From JACDDK01 sp038198445 (GTDB lineage Bacteria; Actinomycetota; Rubrobacteria; Rubrobacterales; Rubrobacteraceae), in NCBI GenBank assembly GCA_038198445.1, contig JBBPZZ010000126.1, forward strand, positions 1 through 30,880: a stretch of 30,880 nt of DNA, given 5' to 3'. A program made the translations under genes and the position numbers. Positions 7,315 through 18,254 of the stretch are shown here, piece by piece. The notes under the pieces were generated by a model, which saw only the letters and a list, made by a program, of their open reading frames with translations, did not search any database and was not told the origin of the DNA. Position 1 is the stretch's first letter, and every line of letters starts with the position of its first letter.

Positions 7315-7847
7315 TCGTCGCGTTCGCCTTCCTGGCCGGGATGACTCTGGTCTCGGCGCTGGGAGTGGTAATCAGCCGTAGCGTGGTTCACTCGGCCCTG
7401 TTCATGTCCAGCTCTTTCCTTGGGGTCGCGGGGTTCTTCGTGATGCTCAACGCCCCGGCGCTGGCGGCGTTTCAGGTCTTGATCTACGTGGGCGCGGTTA
7501 CGGTGGTGATCCTGTTCGGCATCATGTTCACCCAGAAGCCGCAGGTGCGCCGGTTCCGCACGATCATCAACCGGCAACTCTGGGCCGGGTTCTTCGTCGC
7601 CCTGGGGGTGGGAGCTTTCCTGTCCTACGTTCTGTCCATCCAGAATTGGGACAGCACGCATCCGGGCAACGGCTTGAAGAGCGTCCCCGCTTTCGGGAGG
7701 GCTTTGCTTGGCGTCGCCTCCGGGACGCAGATCTTTGCGCTGCTTTTCGAGGTGGCTTCGGTGTTGCTGCTGGTGGCGGTGATCGCCGCCATCGTCATTA
7801 GCCGCCGCAGGGTGGGCAGCGGCCCCGACCGGGGAGTGAGGGAGTAA
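7311..7847 (+). CDS. nuoJ: NADH-quinone oxidoreductase subunit J
   Basis: This 178-residue membrane subunit (ND6 family) has five predicted transmembrane helices, with the pi-bulge helix region HSALFMSSSFLGVAGFFVMLNAPALAAFQVLIYVGAVTV at about 25-65 typical of NuoJ. It helps couple quinone chemistry to proton pumping. The reading frame is open far upstream, but the start is placed at TTG 7311, which makes a TTGA overlap with the nuoI stop and gives LIVAFAFLAGMTLVSALGVV as the first helix. The C terminus is a short basic cytoplasmic tail. The stop TAA overlaps the nuoK ATG. Confidence 0.92.
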   Translation: MIVAFAFLAGMTLVSALGVVISRSVVHSALFMSSSFLGVAGFFVMLNAPALAAFQVLIYVGAVTVVILFGIMFTQKPQVRRFRTIINRQLWAGFFVALGVGAFLSYVLSIQNWDSTHPGNGLKSVPAFGRALLGVASGTQIFALLFEVASVLLLVAVIAAIVISRRRVGSGPDRGVRE

Positions 7848-8197
7848 TGCCCTCGCAGGTTCAGCAGGTCCTGGACGTTCTGAACGCGGCGTTGCCGCTC
7901 GAAGGGTATCTGGTGGTCGGAGCGATCATGTTCGCCATCGGAGCGTGGGGAGCGGTGATCCGGCGCAACGCGGTCGTTGTCTTCATGTGCGTCGAACTGA
8001 TGATCAACGCCGTCAACCTTACGCTGGTGGCTTTCGCGGATTACCTGCCGAAGGCTGGAGGAGTGGGGGCGGACTACGCGGTTCTGGTCCTCGCCATCGC
8101 CGCCGCGGAGGTGGCGGTAGGGCTTGCGATAGTGCTCGCGGTCTACCGCTCGCGCCGGACGGTGAATGTGGACGAGATCAACTCAATGAAGGGCTAG
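7847..8197 (+). CDS. nuoK: NADH-quinone oxidoreductase subunit K
   Basis: This 116-residue membrane subunit (ND4L) has three transmembrane helices. The conserved intramembrane glutamates of the proton path are visible in FMCVELMINAVNLTLVAF (Glu near residue 49) and in AIAAAEVAVGLAIVLAVYR (Glu near residue 85). Length is a little above the usual 100-105, due to the first 15 residues before the first helix. The ATG at 7847 shares one base with the nuoJ TAA, so translation is probably coupled. Confidence 0.94.
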   Translation: MPSQVQQVLDVLNAALPLEGYLVVGAIMFAIGAWGAVIRRNAVVVFMCVELMINAVNLTLVAFADYLPKAGGVGADYAVLVLAIAAAEVAVGLAIVLAVYRSRRTVNVDEINSMKG

Positions 8198-8213
8198 AAA
8201 GGTGGCCGTGTAA

Positions 8214-10196
8214 ATGCAAAGTGTCGGCCAACAGCTTATTATCGCGGCTATTCCGGGGCTTCCGGCTCTGGTCTTTTTCGTGCTGGCGCTCTTCGGACGC
8301 TACCTGAAGGAGGGCGCGCAGTACGTCGCCATCCTGGCGGTGACCATCTCACTGGTCTTCTCCGTATTCGCATTGCTCTCCGTGGCGGGCTTGATCGGCG
8401 GCGGAGGTCCAATAGAGTTCTCGGCGAACTGGATCGACCTCGGAAACGGCGGCTCGTTCTCGATGGGCGTCCTTATAGACGGCCTCGCTGCGATGATGCT
8501 GGTCGTCGTGTGCGTAGTGAGCCTCATGGTCCAGCTCTACTCCGGGGCGTTCATGGAGGGCGACAAACGCTTCGCCTGGTACTACGCTGTCTTGAACCTC
8601 TTCACCGCCTCGATGCTCGGGCTGGTATTGGCCTCGAACTTCCTTGAGTTGTACGTCTTCTGGGAGTTGGTCGGCCTGTGTTCGTACCTGCTGGTCGGGC
8701 ACTGGTTCGAGAAGCCCTCGGCGACCGCCGCCGCCATGAAAGCATTTATCGTCACGAGGGTAGGCGACGCGGCGCTGTTCATCGGGATCATCATATTCTG
8801 GCGGGCGACGGGAACGACGGCCTTCGATGGCATCGCCCAGGCGGCCCAGGCAGGGTTCATAAGCGGCTCGCTCCTGACGACGGCGATAATCCTGGTCTTC
8901 ATCGGGGCTATCGGCAAGAGCGCGCAGTTCCCTCTTCACGTGTGGCTCCCGGACGCGATGGAAGGTCCGACGCCGGTCTCCGCCCTGATCCACGCCGCCA
9001 CCATGGTCGCGGCGGGGGTGTATTTGGTCGCGCGCACTTACGATATCTTCGTGCAGAGCGACACCGCGATGCTGACCGTGGCCTACATCGGCGGCTTCAC
9101 GGCGCTCATGGCGGCGACTATGGCGCTGGTCAAGAAGGATATAAAGCGTGTGATCGCCTACTCCACCGTCTCGCAGCTCGGGTACATGATGCTCGGCCTT
9201 GGGCTCGGCTCCTACTCGGCCGGCATCTTCCACCTCTACAACCACGCGTTCTTCAAGGCGCTCCTGTTCCTGTGCGCCGGCAGCATCATCTACGCGATGA
9301 ACTCCTACAACATGGTCGAGATGGGCGGCCTGCGGCGCAGGATGCCCGTAACGTTCTGGGCGATGGTCGTGGCGGGACTCTCGCTATCGGGCATATTCCC
9401 GTTCTCCGGGTTCTGGAGTAAGGACGCCATCGTCGCCTCTGCCTTCGACGAGGGCCAGTACGTGCTGTTCGTAATGGCGCTGTTGACGGTGTTTCTGACG
9501 GCGTTCTACATCTTTCGGGCGATCTTCTTCGCCTTCACCGGCGAGCCGCGCACGGAGGCGGCGCGTGAGGCGGTCGAGTCGCCGGGGATAATGACCGGCC
9601 CGATGCTCATACTCGCCGTCCTATCGGTGGTCAGCGGTTGGATCGGCATCCCGGACAACTTCGCCGGACTACCGACCAAAGACTACTTCGCCGAGTTCGT
9701 AAAGCCGAGCGACTTCGCCGGTAAGACGCTCGGGTTGGCGCCGCACGACTTCAGCGTCGCGCTCGCCCTGCTGTCAATTGCGTTCGCGCTGGCGGGGATA
9801 GGGCTTGCCTACGCCCTCTACGCGCGGCGGCCCGAGCAGGCGGCCGCGCTGGCGAACAGGTTCAGCGGCCTGCACACTTTTTTGGACAAAGGTTGGTACT
9901 TCGACGCGCTCTACGGAGCGACGTTCGTGCGGGGCGCGAAGGCGCTCGGGCGGGCGGTCGGCGGCTTCGACCGGCGGACACTAGGAGGACTAGTCGGCGG
10001 CATCGGACGTGGGGCTCTTGGTACGGGAGGTCTCCTGCAGCGGCTCCAGACCGGAAGGACGCAGAACTACGTGCTGTTCATCCTCGTTAGCGTGCTGGTC
10101 ATCGGGGTGATTGTGGGGGCGCAGTACACGGCTCTGGTGATTGGTCTGATCGCCTTGATAACCATAGTCACCGTAGCGGTAGGAGCGCGCCTGTGA
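8214..10196 (+). CDS. nuoL: NADH-quinone oxidoreductase subunit L (proton-pumping antiporter-like)
   Basis: The distal proton-pumping subunit (ND5) has 660 residues, full length, with about 16 transmembrane helices. The antiporter signature is present: FWELVGLCSYLLVGHWF with the key helix-5 Glu, then PLHVWLPDAMEGPTPVSALIHAATMVAAGVYLVAR, with the Lys of TM8 (VKKDIKRVIAYSTVSQLGYM) following. The C-terminal part contains the amphipathic transverse-helix region and the last membrane anchor, ending at residue 660. The ATG at 8214 is preceded by AAAGGTGG. The last codons overlap the GTG start of nuoM by 4 nt. Confidence 0.96.
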   Translation: MQSVGQQLIIAAIPGLPALVFFVLALFGRYLKEGAQYVAILAVTISLVFSVFALLSVAGLIGGGGPIEFSANWIDLGNGGSFSMGVLIDGLAAMMLVVVCVVSLMVQLYSGAFMEGDKRFAWYYAVLNLFTASMLGLVLASNFLELYVFWELVGLCSYLLVGHWFEKPSATAAAMKAFIVTRVGDAALFIGIIIFWRATGTTAFDGIAQAAQAGFISGSLLTTAIILVFIGAIGKSAQFPLHVWLPDAMEGPTPVSALIHAATMVAAGVYLVARTYDIFVQSDTAMLTVAYIGGFTALMAATMALVKKDIKRVIAYSTVSQLGYMMLGLGLGSYSAGIFHLYNHAFFKALLFLCAGSIIYAMNSYNMVEMGGLRRRMPVTFWAMVVAGLSLSGIFPFSGFWSKDAIVASAFDEGQYVLFVMALLTVFLTAFYIFRAIFFAFTGEPRTEAAREAVESPGIMTGPMLILAVLSVVSGWIGIPDNFAGLPTKDYFAEFVKPSDFAGKTLGLAPHDFSVALALLSIAFALAGIGLAYALYARRPEQAAALANRFSGLHTFLDKGWYFDALYGATFVRGAKALGRAVGGFDRRTLGGLVGGIGRGALGTGGLLQRLQTGRTQNYVLFILVSVLVIGVIVGAQYTALVIGLIALITIVTVAVGARL

Positions 10197-11647
10197 TAAC
10201 GACGTTCATAATCTTTTTGCCCCTGCTGGCCGCCCTCATGGTTTCGTTCATTCCGGGCGACGAGCGTACGGTACGTTTGGCCGCCGTGGGCGGGGCCGCC
10301 GTTCCACTTCTCCTGACACTATATATCTACTTCGCCTTCGGCAACGACCTCGGCGCCGCGCCGCTCACGCAGGACTTCACCTGGATCTCATCGCTCAACA
10401 TTGGGTACCGGGTCGGGCTCGACGGACTCGGCTTCGGGATGTTCTTGCTGACGGCGCTGCTGACGCTCATCGCCGTGGTCGCCTCGTGGGACGTGCGGGA
10501 AAACTTGAAGCAATACTTCGCCATCCTGTTTATCGCGGAGGTCGGGATGCTTGGGGTGTTCGCGGCACAGGACCTCATCCTGTTCTACGTCTTCTTCGAG
10601 CTTACGCTGATACCGATGTACCTGATGGTCGGGATGTGGGGCGACCAGAACCGGGTTCAGGCGGCGATCAAGTTCTTCATCTACACTTTCCTCGGCTCGA
10701 CCGTGATGCTCGCCGGGTTCCTGGCATTCGGCATCCTCGCCAAGACTTTCTCGATTGAAGCGCTCAGCGCGGGCGGCGGGCTCAGCAGGACCGCCCAGAT
10801 CGCCATCGCCGCGCCCATCCTGTTCGGCCTTCTCGTTAAGGTTCCTGCGGTGCCGCTCCATAGCTGGCTCCTGGATGTGTACGTCTCCAGCCCGACCTCG
10901 ACGAACGTGGTGCTCTCGGGAATTCTGCCGAAGCTCGGGACTTATGGATTGATAAAGATAGCCATTCCCCTACTCCCCCAGGGCGTACATCCGTTTTTGC
11001 CCTGGCTCGCCGCCTTTGGCGTCGTCAATATTGTATACGGGGCCTTCGTCGCCTTCATGCAGCCGGATCTGAAAGCGCTCGTGGCCTACTCCTCTATCGG
11101 GACGCTTGGCTTCATCCTACTAGGCGTGTCATCGGGGAACGCGGTCGGCATCAACGGCGCGGTCATGCAGCAGGTGACGCACGGTCTTTACTCGGCGCTG
11201 CTGTTCATCCTGGTGGGCGTTATCGCTTCGCGGACGGGGACGCGCCGGATCTCCGACCTCGGCGGGCTCGCGGCGCGGATGCCGTGGGCCGGTGGTCTTC
11301 TGGCTCTAGGCGCTCTGACCGCCATGGGGTTGCCGGGCCTCGCGGTCTTCGTCTCGGAGTTCATGAGCATCATGGGCGGCTACACGGCCTTCCCGGTGCA
11401 GGGCGTGCTGGCGGCGATAGGGATCGTACTCTCGGCGATGTATTTGTTGTACATGCTGTCACGGACCATCTTCGGCCCGATAAAACAGCCCGCGTATGAA
11501 GAGATAACCGACGCCGGACCCATCGAGATGGCGGCGGTGGTTCCGTTGGCGTTTCTGCTGGTGCTGCTGGGCATCTTCCCGAGCCTGCTGATCGGGGTTC
11601 AACGGCCGGCGGTTGAGGCGATCCTGGCCGTGATCGGAGGTAACTAG
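10193..11647 (+). CDS. nuoM: NADH-quinone oxidoreductase subunit M (antiporter-like)
   Basis: This 484-residue proton-pumping subunit (ND4) has about 14 transmembrane helices. The TM5 glutamate is in FYVFFELTLIPMYLMVGMWG, and the second half has DLKALVAYSSIGTLGFILLG, both family hallmarks. The usual PLHxWLPDAHxxAPT segment is changed to PLHSWLLDVYVSSPTST, while the following lysine (GILPKLGTYG) is kept. The GTG at 10193 overlaps the nuoL stop (GTGA). The stop TAG shares a base with the nuoN GTG. Confidence 0.95.
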   Translation: MITTFIIFLPLLAALMVSFIPGDERTVRLAAVGGAAVPLLLTLYIYFAFGNDLGAAPLTQDFTWISSLNIGYRVGLDGLGFGMFLLTALLTLIAVVASWDVRENLKQYFAILFIAEVGMLGVFAAQDLILFYVFFELTLIPMYLMVGMWGDQNRVQAAIKFFIYTFLGSTVMLAGFLAFGILAKTFSIEALSAGGGLSRTAQIAIAAPILFGLLVKVPAVPLHSWLLDVYVSSPTSTNVVLSGILPKLGTYGLIKIAIPLLPQGVHPFLPWLAAFGVVNIVYGAFVAFMQPDLKALVAYSSIGTLGFILLGVSSGNAVGINGAVMQQVTHGLYSALLFILVGVIASRTGTRRISDLGGLAARMPWAGGLLALGALTAMGLPGLAVFVSEFMSIMGGYTAFPVQGVLAAIGIVLSAMYLLYMLSRTIFGPIKQPAYEEITDAGPIEMAAVVPLAFLLVLLGIFPSLLIGVQRPAVEAILAVIGGN

Positions 11648-13086
11648 TGACGTTTACCGGTGACATGTTCCTCGGGTTGTTGCCCGAGTTGATCTCGACC
11701 GTCTTCCTTATCTTGGTTCTCATGGTAGGCGTCTTCACGCCGCGGGCCGTGGGGCTCGTCGCGGGCCTCGCGGCGCTCGGCGCCCTGGCGATCTTCGGCA
11801 GCGCGGTCATCCTGATGGCTACCGGGTTCTCTGGGAGCTTCTTCGGCGGCGGGTTCGTGGTGGACAACTTCTCGTTGTACTTCAAGCTGATCATCTCCGG
11901 CTCGGCGTTCTTCGCGGTTCTGGCGGCGGCCTGCTGGTCGGGCGGCACGGGCGACGCTCCCGAATACATGACGCTGATCCTGTCCGTCGCGGTGGGCGCG
12001 ATGCTGCTGGTCTCCATGCGCGACCTGTTCGGCATATTCCTGGCGCTGGAACTCGCCACGATACCCTCCTACGCGATGGTCGCCTTCGACCGCAACCGCC
12101 GCGAGAGCGCGGAGGGCGCCATGAAGTACCTGCTGACGGGTGTTATCGCCTCATCGGTGCTGCTTTACGGAATCGTCCTCATCTACGGCGTCTCCGGCTC
12201 CGCGGCTCTCGCGGACGTGGCCCAGACCTTTACCGGGAAACTCACCCCCGTGGCCCTGCTCGGACTTGTGCTGCTCCTCAGCGGATTCGCTTTCAAGCTC
12301 TCGGCGGCGCCGTTTCACTTCTGGACGCCGGACGCCTACCAGGGCGCCCCGACGAGCGCGGCGGCATATCTCTCCGTCGCCCCGAAAGCCGCGACGTTCG
12401 CGGTGCTGTTGCGGATACTGCTCGAAGGTATGCCCCAGGCCGCGCCGACGTGGACGGTGGTGATGGCGTTCCTGGCGATAGTAACGATGTTCGTCGGCAA
12501 CCTCTTCGCGCTCCGGCAACGCAACGTGCGCCGGATGCTGGCTTACAGCTCCGTGGCCCACTCAGGATATATTCTGGCCGCGTTCGCGGCGTTGCAGGGG
12601 CCGGCGGTTGGTACGGCGGTGCAGGCGGTACTTATCTACGCGGCGGCTTACGCGGTGATGAACATGGGCGCTTTCCTGACCATAGACCTCGTCGGCGAGG
12701 ACAGCAAGAGCTTTAATGGTCTGTTCAAGACCCGGCCGGCTCTCGCGGTATCCACCCTGATCTTCATGGCGGCGCTCGTGGGGCTCCCGCCCTTCAGCGG
12801 CTTCTTCGGAAAGCTGTGGGTCATCCTTGCCGGCGTTCAGGCTGGATCCATCCTCGTCTACATCGTGGTTGGCGCGTTGGTAATCAACACCGCGCTCTCG
12901 GTACCTTATTACTTCGGCATCATCCGCAACATGTTCTTCGAGGAGCCGACCAGGGACGCCGCGCTCGAACCTGGAAGGACCGGGGGCGTCAAGTTCTCGG
13001 TATACGTGCTGGCGGTGGCGACCACCCTCTTCTTCCTGATCGTCGTTCCGCTCTCGGCCGTCGCCGGAGGCGCGTTGCTTCAATAA
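11647..13086 (+). CDS. nuoN: NADH-quinone oxidoreductase subunit N (antiporter-like)
   Basis: The third antiporter-like proton-pumping subunit (ND2), 479 residues and about 14 transmembrane helices, completes the 11-gene operon. Motifs are canonical: FLALELATIPSYAMVAF with the TM5 Glu, and PFHFWTPDAYQGAPTSAAAYLSVAPKAATF with the TM7 Lys, then RNVRRMLAYSSVAHSGY. The GTG start at 11647 makes a TAGTG overlap with nuoM. Downstream there is a 68-nt gap and then a new promoter, so the operon probably ends here, although no strong terminator hairpin was found. Confidence 0.95.
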   Translation: MTFTGDMFLGLLPELISTVFLILVLMVGVFTPRAVGLVAGLAALGALAIFGSAVILMATGFSGSFFGGGFVVDNFSLYFKLIISGSAFFAVLAAACWSGGTGDAPEYMTLILSVAVGAMLLVSMRDLFGIFLALELATIPSYAMVAFDRNRRESAEGAMKYLLTGVIASSVLLYGIVLIYGVSGSAALADVAQTFTGKLTPVALLGLVLLLSGFAFKLSAAPFHFWTPDAYQGAPTSAAAYLSVAPKAATFAVLLRILLEGMPQAAPTWTVVMAFLAIVTMFVGNLFALRQRNVRRMLAYSSVAHSGYILAAFAALQGPAVGTAVQAVLIYAAAYAVMNMGAFLTIDLVGEDSKSFNGLFKTRPALAVSTLIFMAALVGLPPFSGFFGKLWVILAGVQAGSILVYIVVGALVINTALSVPYYFGIIRNMFFEEPTRDAALEPGRTGGVKFSVYVLAVATTLFFLIVVPLSAVAGGALLQ

Positions 13087-13115
13087 GGCGGCCCGCAATC
13101 CTGCGAAATCGTGTG

Positions 13116-13145
13116 TTGGCTTGACCGCTGGTTCTGTTGTAAGCT
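13116..13145 (+). promoter_or_regulatory. promoter for the nucleotidyltransferase gene, probably leaderless
   Basis: TTGGCT (13116-13121), an 18-bp spacer and TAAGCT (13140-13145) end 9 nt before the ATG at 13155. TTGACC (13121-13126) with TAATAG (13145-13150) is an alternative pair. Both put the transcription start at or next to the ATG, and there is no ribosome binding site. Confidence 0.45.
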
Positions 13146-13154
13146 AATAGTTAT

Positions 13155-14261
13155 ATGCGTGCGGTAATTCTTGTTGGCGGTCGCGGTACCCGGTTGCGGC
13201 CCATTACTTATGACATCCCGAAGGCGCTCGTGCCTTTGCGGAACCAGCCGTTCATGGGATACATGGTCGACTTCCTGCGCTCCGGCGGGATCGAGGGCGC
13301 TGTTCTTTCTCTGGGATATCTGCCCGACCCCATACAGGAATACTTCGCTGGAAGGGAGGACCTCGACGGATTCTCCATAGACTACGCGGTAGAGGACTGG
13401 GCTCTCGGAACGGCGGGCGGCATCAAGAACGCGGAGAAGTACCTGGACGGCGGGCCGCTGGTCGTGGTGAACGGGGATGTGCTTACGGGGATGGATCTCA
13501 GCGCCGCGGTAGAGCGGCATCAGGAGACGGGTGCGCTGGCTACCATCACGCTGACGAGCGTCGAGGACCCGACCGCCTACGGGCTGGTCGAGGTGGATCA
13601 CGAGATGCTGGTTCGCCGTTTTATCGAGAAACCAGCCTACGACGAAGTCACCACCAACCTGATTAACGCTGGCGTCTACGTGCTGGAGCCCGAGGTATTG
13701 GATATGATCCCGGCGGGCCGGGAAGTTTCCATAGAGCGAGAGGTCTTCCCCGAACTTCAACTCAAGGGACAACTCCACGCGCGCGTATCAAGTTCCTACT
13801 GGAAGGATATCGGAACCCCGCGCAGCTACCTCGCCGCCTCCCACGACGTGCTATCCGGCGCGGTGGGCGCCCGAGAAGGCTTCGAGTATTTAGACGTGCA
13901 TTCCTCTGCTCGCGTGGGCAAGAACGTGAAGCTTCTGCCGCCAGTCTCCGTTGCGTCGGGGTGTGAGATCGGGGACATGGCGACTATCGGCGGACGCTCT
14001 TCCCTAGGACGGGGCTGCCGCATAGGATACGGCGCGGTCGTCGAGGGAAGCATTCTGCTCGATGGCGCCGCAGTCGAGGCCGGAGCGGTGGTGCGCGGTT
14101 CTATCCTGGGTCCTGGCGCGCGGGTCGGCCGGGACGCCATAGTTCGCGGACTCTCGGTCCTCGGCGCCGGCGCCGTGGTGGGAGAGGGCAACTTGCTGGA
14201 CCAGGGCGTCCGCATCAACCCCGGTGTCGTACTGCCGCCGCGCAGCATGAGCTTTAGCTGA
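13155..14261 (+). CDS. NDP-sugar pyrophosphorylase (mannose-1-phosphate guanylyltransferase-like)
   Basis: This 368-residue enzyme joins a sugar 1-phosphate to a nucleoside triphosphate to give an NDP-sugar and pyrophosphate for envelope polysaccharide. The N-terminal Rossmann-like domain has VGGRGTRLRPITYDIPKALVPL (about 7-28), with the pyrophosphorylase signature GGxGTRLxPxTxxxPKA, then VEDWALGTAGGI, VVVNGDVLTG, the sugar-binding IEKPAY and NAGVYVLEPEVL. WKDIGTPRSYLAAS (about 216-229) precedes a C-terminal left-handed beta-helix made of hexapeptide repeats (about 250-355). This two-domain layout is typical of GDP-mannose pyrophosphorylases of the GMPPB type but also fits glucose-1-phosphate thymidylyl- or uridylyltransferases, so the sugar is not certain. 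Start ATG 13155 lacks a ribosome binding site and seems leaderless. The comF-like gene follows after 24 nt. Confidence 0.88.
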   Translation: MRAVILVGGRGTRLRPITYDIPKALVPLRNQPFMGYMVDFLRSGGIEGAVLSLGYLPDPIQEYFAGREDLDGFSIDYAVEDWALGTAGGIKNAEKYLDGGPLVVVNGDVLTGMDLSAAVERHQETGALATITLTSVEDPTAYGLVEVDHEMLVRRFIEKPAYDEVTTNLINAGVYVLEPEVLDMIPAGREVSIEREVFPELQLKGQLHARVSSSYWKDIGTPRSYLAASHDVLSGAVGAREGFEYLDVHSSARVGKNVKLLPPVSVASGCEIGDMATIGGRSSLGRGCRIGYGAVVEGSILLDGAAVEAGAVVRGSILGPGARVGRDAIVRGLSVLGAGAVVGEGNLLDQGVRINPGVVLPPRSMSFS

Positions 14262-14285
14262 CGGTCTACTGGAGGGAACCTCTAC

Positions 14286-14972
14286 GTGTACAAACCGTAC
14301 CTCGACGCTCTCGCCGACCTTTTCTACCCTCAGCGTTGCGTCGGGTGCGAGCGTCGGGCGAACGATCTGCTCTGCCGCGAATGCTTCGAGGCACTGCCTC
14401 GCATAGGTAGACCCGTGTGCCGCCGATGCGGGATGCCCACGGCCTTTGAGACCTTCGTCTGCGAAGATTGCAAGAACGTGGACTTCGGCTTCGAGAGCGC
14501 CCGTGCTCCGCTGCGATACGAAGGTGTCGGGAAAGAGATCGTCCACACACTCAAGTACCAGGGTTATACCAGGGTCGTGGACCGGCTGATGACGCCACTC
14601 ATGCTAGAAGTTCTCCAGGGCCCCGGCAGTTTCGACACGGTAGTCCCGGTTCCGCTGCATCGCGCCCGGCTTCGGAGACGCGGGTTCAACCAGTCGGAGA
14701 TAATGGCAGCCAGTATAGCCAAAAGGCTAAACGCAAGTGTTTCGGATACACTAGAAGTCGTGCGGAAGACCAGGGATCAGGTGGAACTTTCCAGAACTGG
14801 ACGGCGGGAGAATGTCCGGGACGCTTTCCGGGCACGCGGACGGGTCTCGGGCAATGTCTTGTTAATAGACGACGTGTTCACGACGGGCGCGACGATGAGT
14901 GAGTGCGCCGAAGTCCTCACGCGGGCCGGGGCCAGGGAAGTTCATGCCATGAGTTTGTGCAGGACGTGTTGA
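14286..14972 (+). CDS. comF: ComF-family phosphoribosyltransferase-like protein
   Basis: The protein has 228 residues. An N-terminal zinc-ribbon region has paired cysteines (CVGCER, LCRECF, CRRCGM, CEDCKN within residues 14-63). This is followed by a type I phosphoribosyltransferase fold with the PRPP loop VLLIDDVFTTGATMSEC (about 198-214) and the upstream RRRGFNQSE motif (about 131-139). In naturally transformable bacteria ComF takes part in DNA uptake, probably in bringing single-stranded DNA into the cytoplasm; many species have the gene without other competence genes nearby, as here, so the role in this organism is open. The GTG start at 14286 has GGAGG 10 nt upstream. It appears to share a transcript with the nucleotidyltransferase. 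Confidence 0.88.
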   Translation: MYKPYLDALADLFYPQRCVGCERRANDLLCRECFEALPRIGRPVCRRCGMPTAFETFVCEDCKNVDFGFESARAPLRYEGVGKEIVHTLKYQGYTRVVDRLMTPLMLEVLQGPGSFDTVVPVPLHRARLRRRGFNQSEIMAASIAKRLNASVSDTLEVVRKTRDQVELSRTGRRENVRDAFRARGRVSGNVLLIDDVFTTGATMSECAEVLTRAGAREVHAMSLCRTC

Positions 14973-14985
14973 GTCAAGCAAACCA

Positions 14986-14999
14986 GCCCGCCGGCGGGC
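14986..14999. terminator. 14-bp perfect GC palindrome after comF, possible terminator stem
   Basis: GCCCGCCGGCGGGC is self-complementary throughout and lies 13 nt after the comF stop and 70 nt before hpf. It could form a short stable stem (five GC pairs around a four-base loop). No T-run follows, so termination would have to be of a non-classical kind. Confidence 0.3.
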
Positions 15000-15069
15000 A
15001 GGAAGACGGTGCGAATCAGGGAAACTAAAAGGCTAAGAAGCTAAAAACTGTCGACCGAAGGGAGGCCGC

Positions 15070-15630
15070 ATGGAGATAATGGTCACGGGGCGCAACATAT
15101 CGGTGACGGAGGCCCTGGAGCGATACGCCCACGAAAAGGTAGAGAAGCTCTCCAAGTTCTTCGACGACAAGCGCAGCGCCTCGCGGGCGGAGGTGGAGTT
15201 GATTCACGAGCGCAACCGCTCGATCTCCGAACCCGAGGTGGCCGAGACGACGCTGTTCATCAACGGGAGCGTCCTGAAGGCGCGTGAAGCCTCGCCCGAT
15301 ATGTACGCCTCCATAGACCGGATGAGCGACAAACTAGAGCGTCAAGTGCGGCGTTACCGGGGGCGCCAGATCTCCCGCTGGCAGGGCCAGCTCAAGAACC
15401 ACGCGCCGGAACCGGAGATCGTCGCGCCCGAGGAAGAAGCGGATATGGAAGCCAGGATAGTGAGGAGCAAGCAGTTCCAGATGAAGCCCATGAGCGCCGA
15501 AGAGGCGGCCCTTCAGATGGACCTCCTGGACCATACGTTTTACGTGTTCACCAGTGCCGATACCGGCGACATAAATGTGGTATACCGGCGTCGTGATGGA
15601 AATTACGGTCTGATAGAGCCCGCCCGGTAG
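15070..15630 (+). CDS. hpf: ribosome hibernation promoting factor, long form
   Basis: This 186-residue protein binds the 30S decoding region and pairs ribosomes into inactive 100S dimers in stationary phase. The N-terminal S30AE/YfiA domain (about 1-100) begins MEIMVTGRNISVTEALERYAHEKVEKLSKFF. A charged linker (about 115-138) leads to the C-terminal dimerisation domain with KQFQMKPMSAEEAALQMDLL and the ending FYVFTSADTGDINVVYRRRDGNYGLIEP. Both domains are present, so one protein suffices for 100S formation. GGGAGG lies 6 nt before the ATG. Position directly before secA is common in Gram-positive lineages. No stress-sigma promoter was recognised in the 97 nt upstream. Confidence 0.95.
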   Translation: MEIMVTGRNISVTEALERYAHEKVEKLSKFFDDKRSASRAEVELIHERNRSISEPEVAETTLFINGSVLKAREASPDMYASIDRMSDKLERQVRRYRGRQISRWQGQLKNHAPEPEIVAPEEEADMEARIVRSKQFQMKPMSAEEAALQMDLLDHTFYVFTSADTGDINVVYRRRDGNYGLIEPAR

Positions 15631-15677
15631 ACCGAAAACCTAGCAGGAATGGGCTAACTCGAGTGAGGTAACGAACT

Positions 15678-18253
<2,576 letters not shown>

Positions 18254-18254
<1 letters not shown>

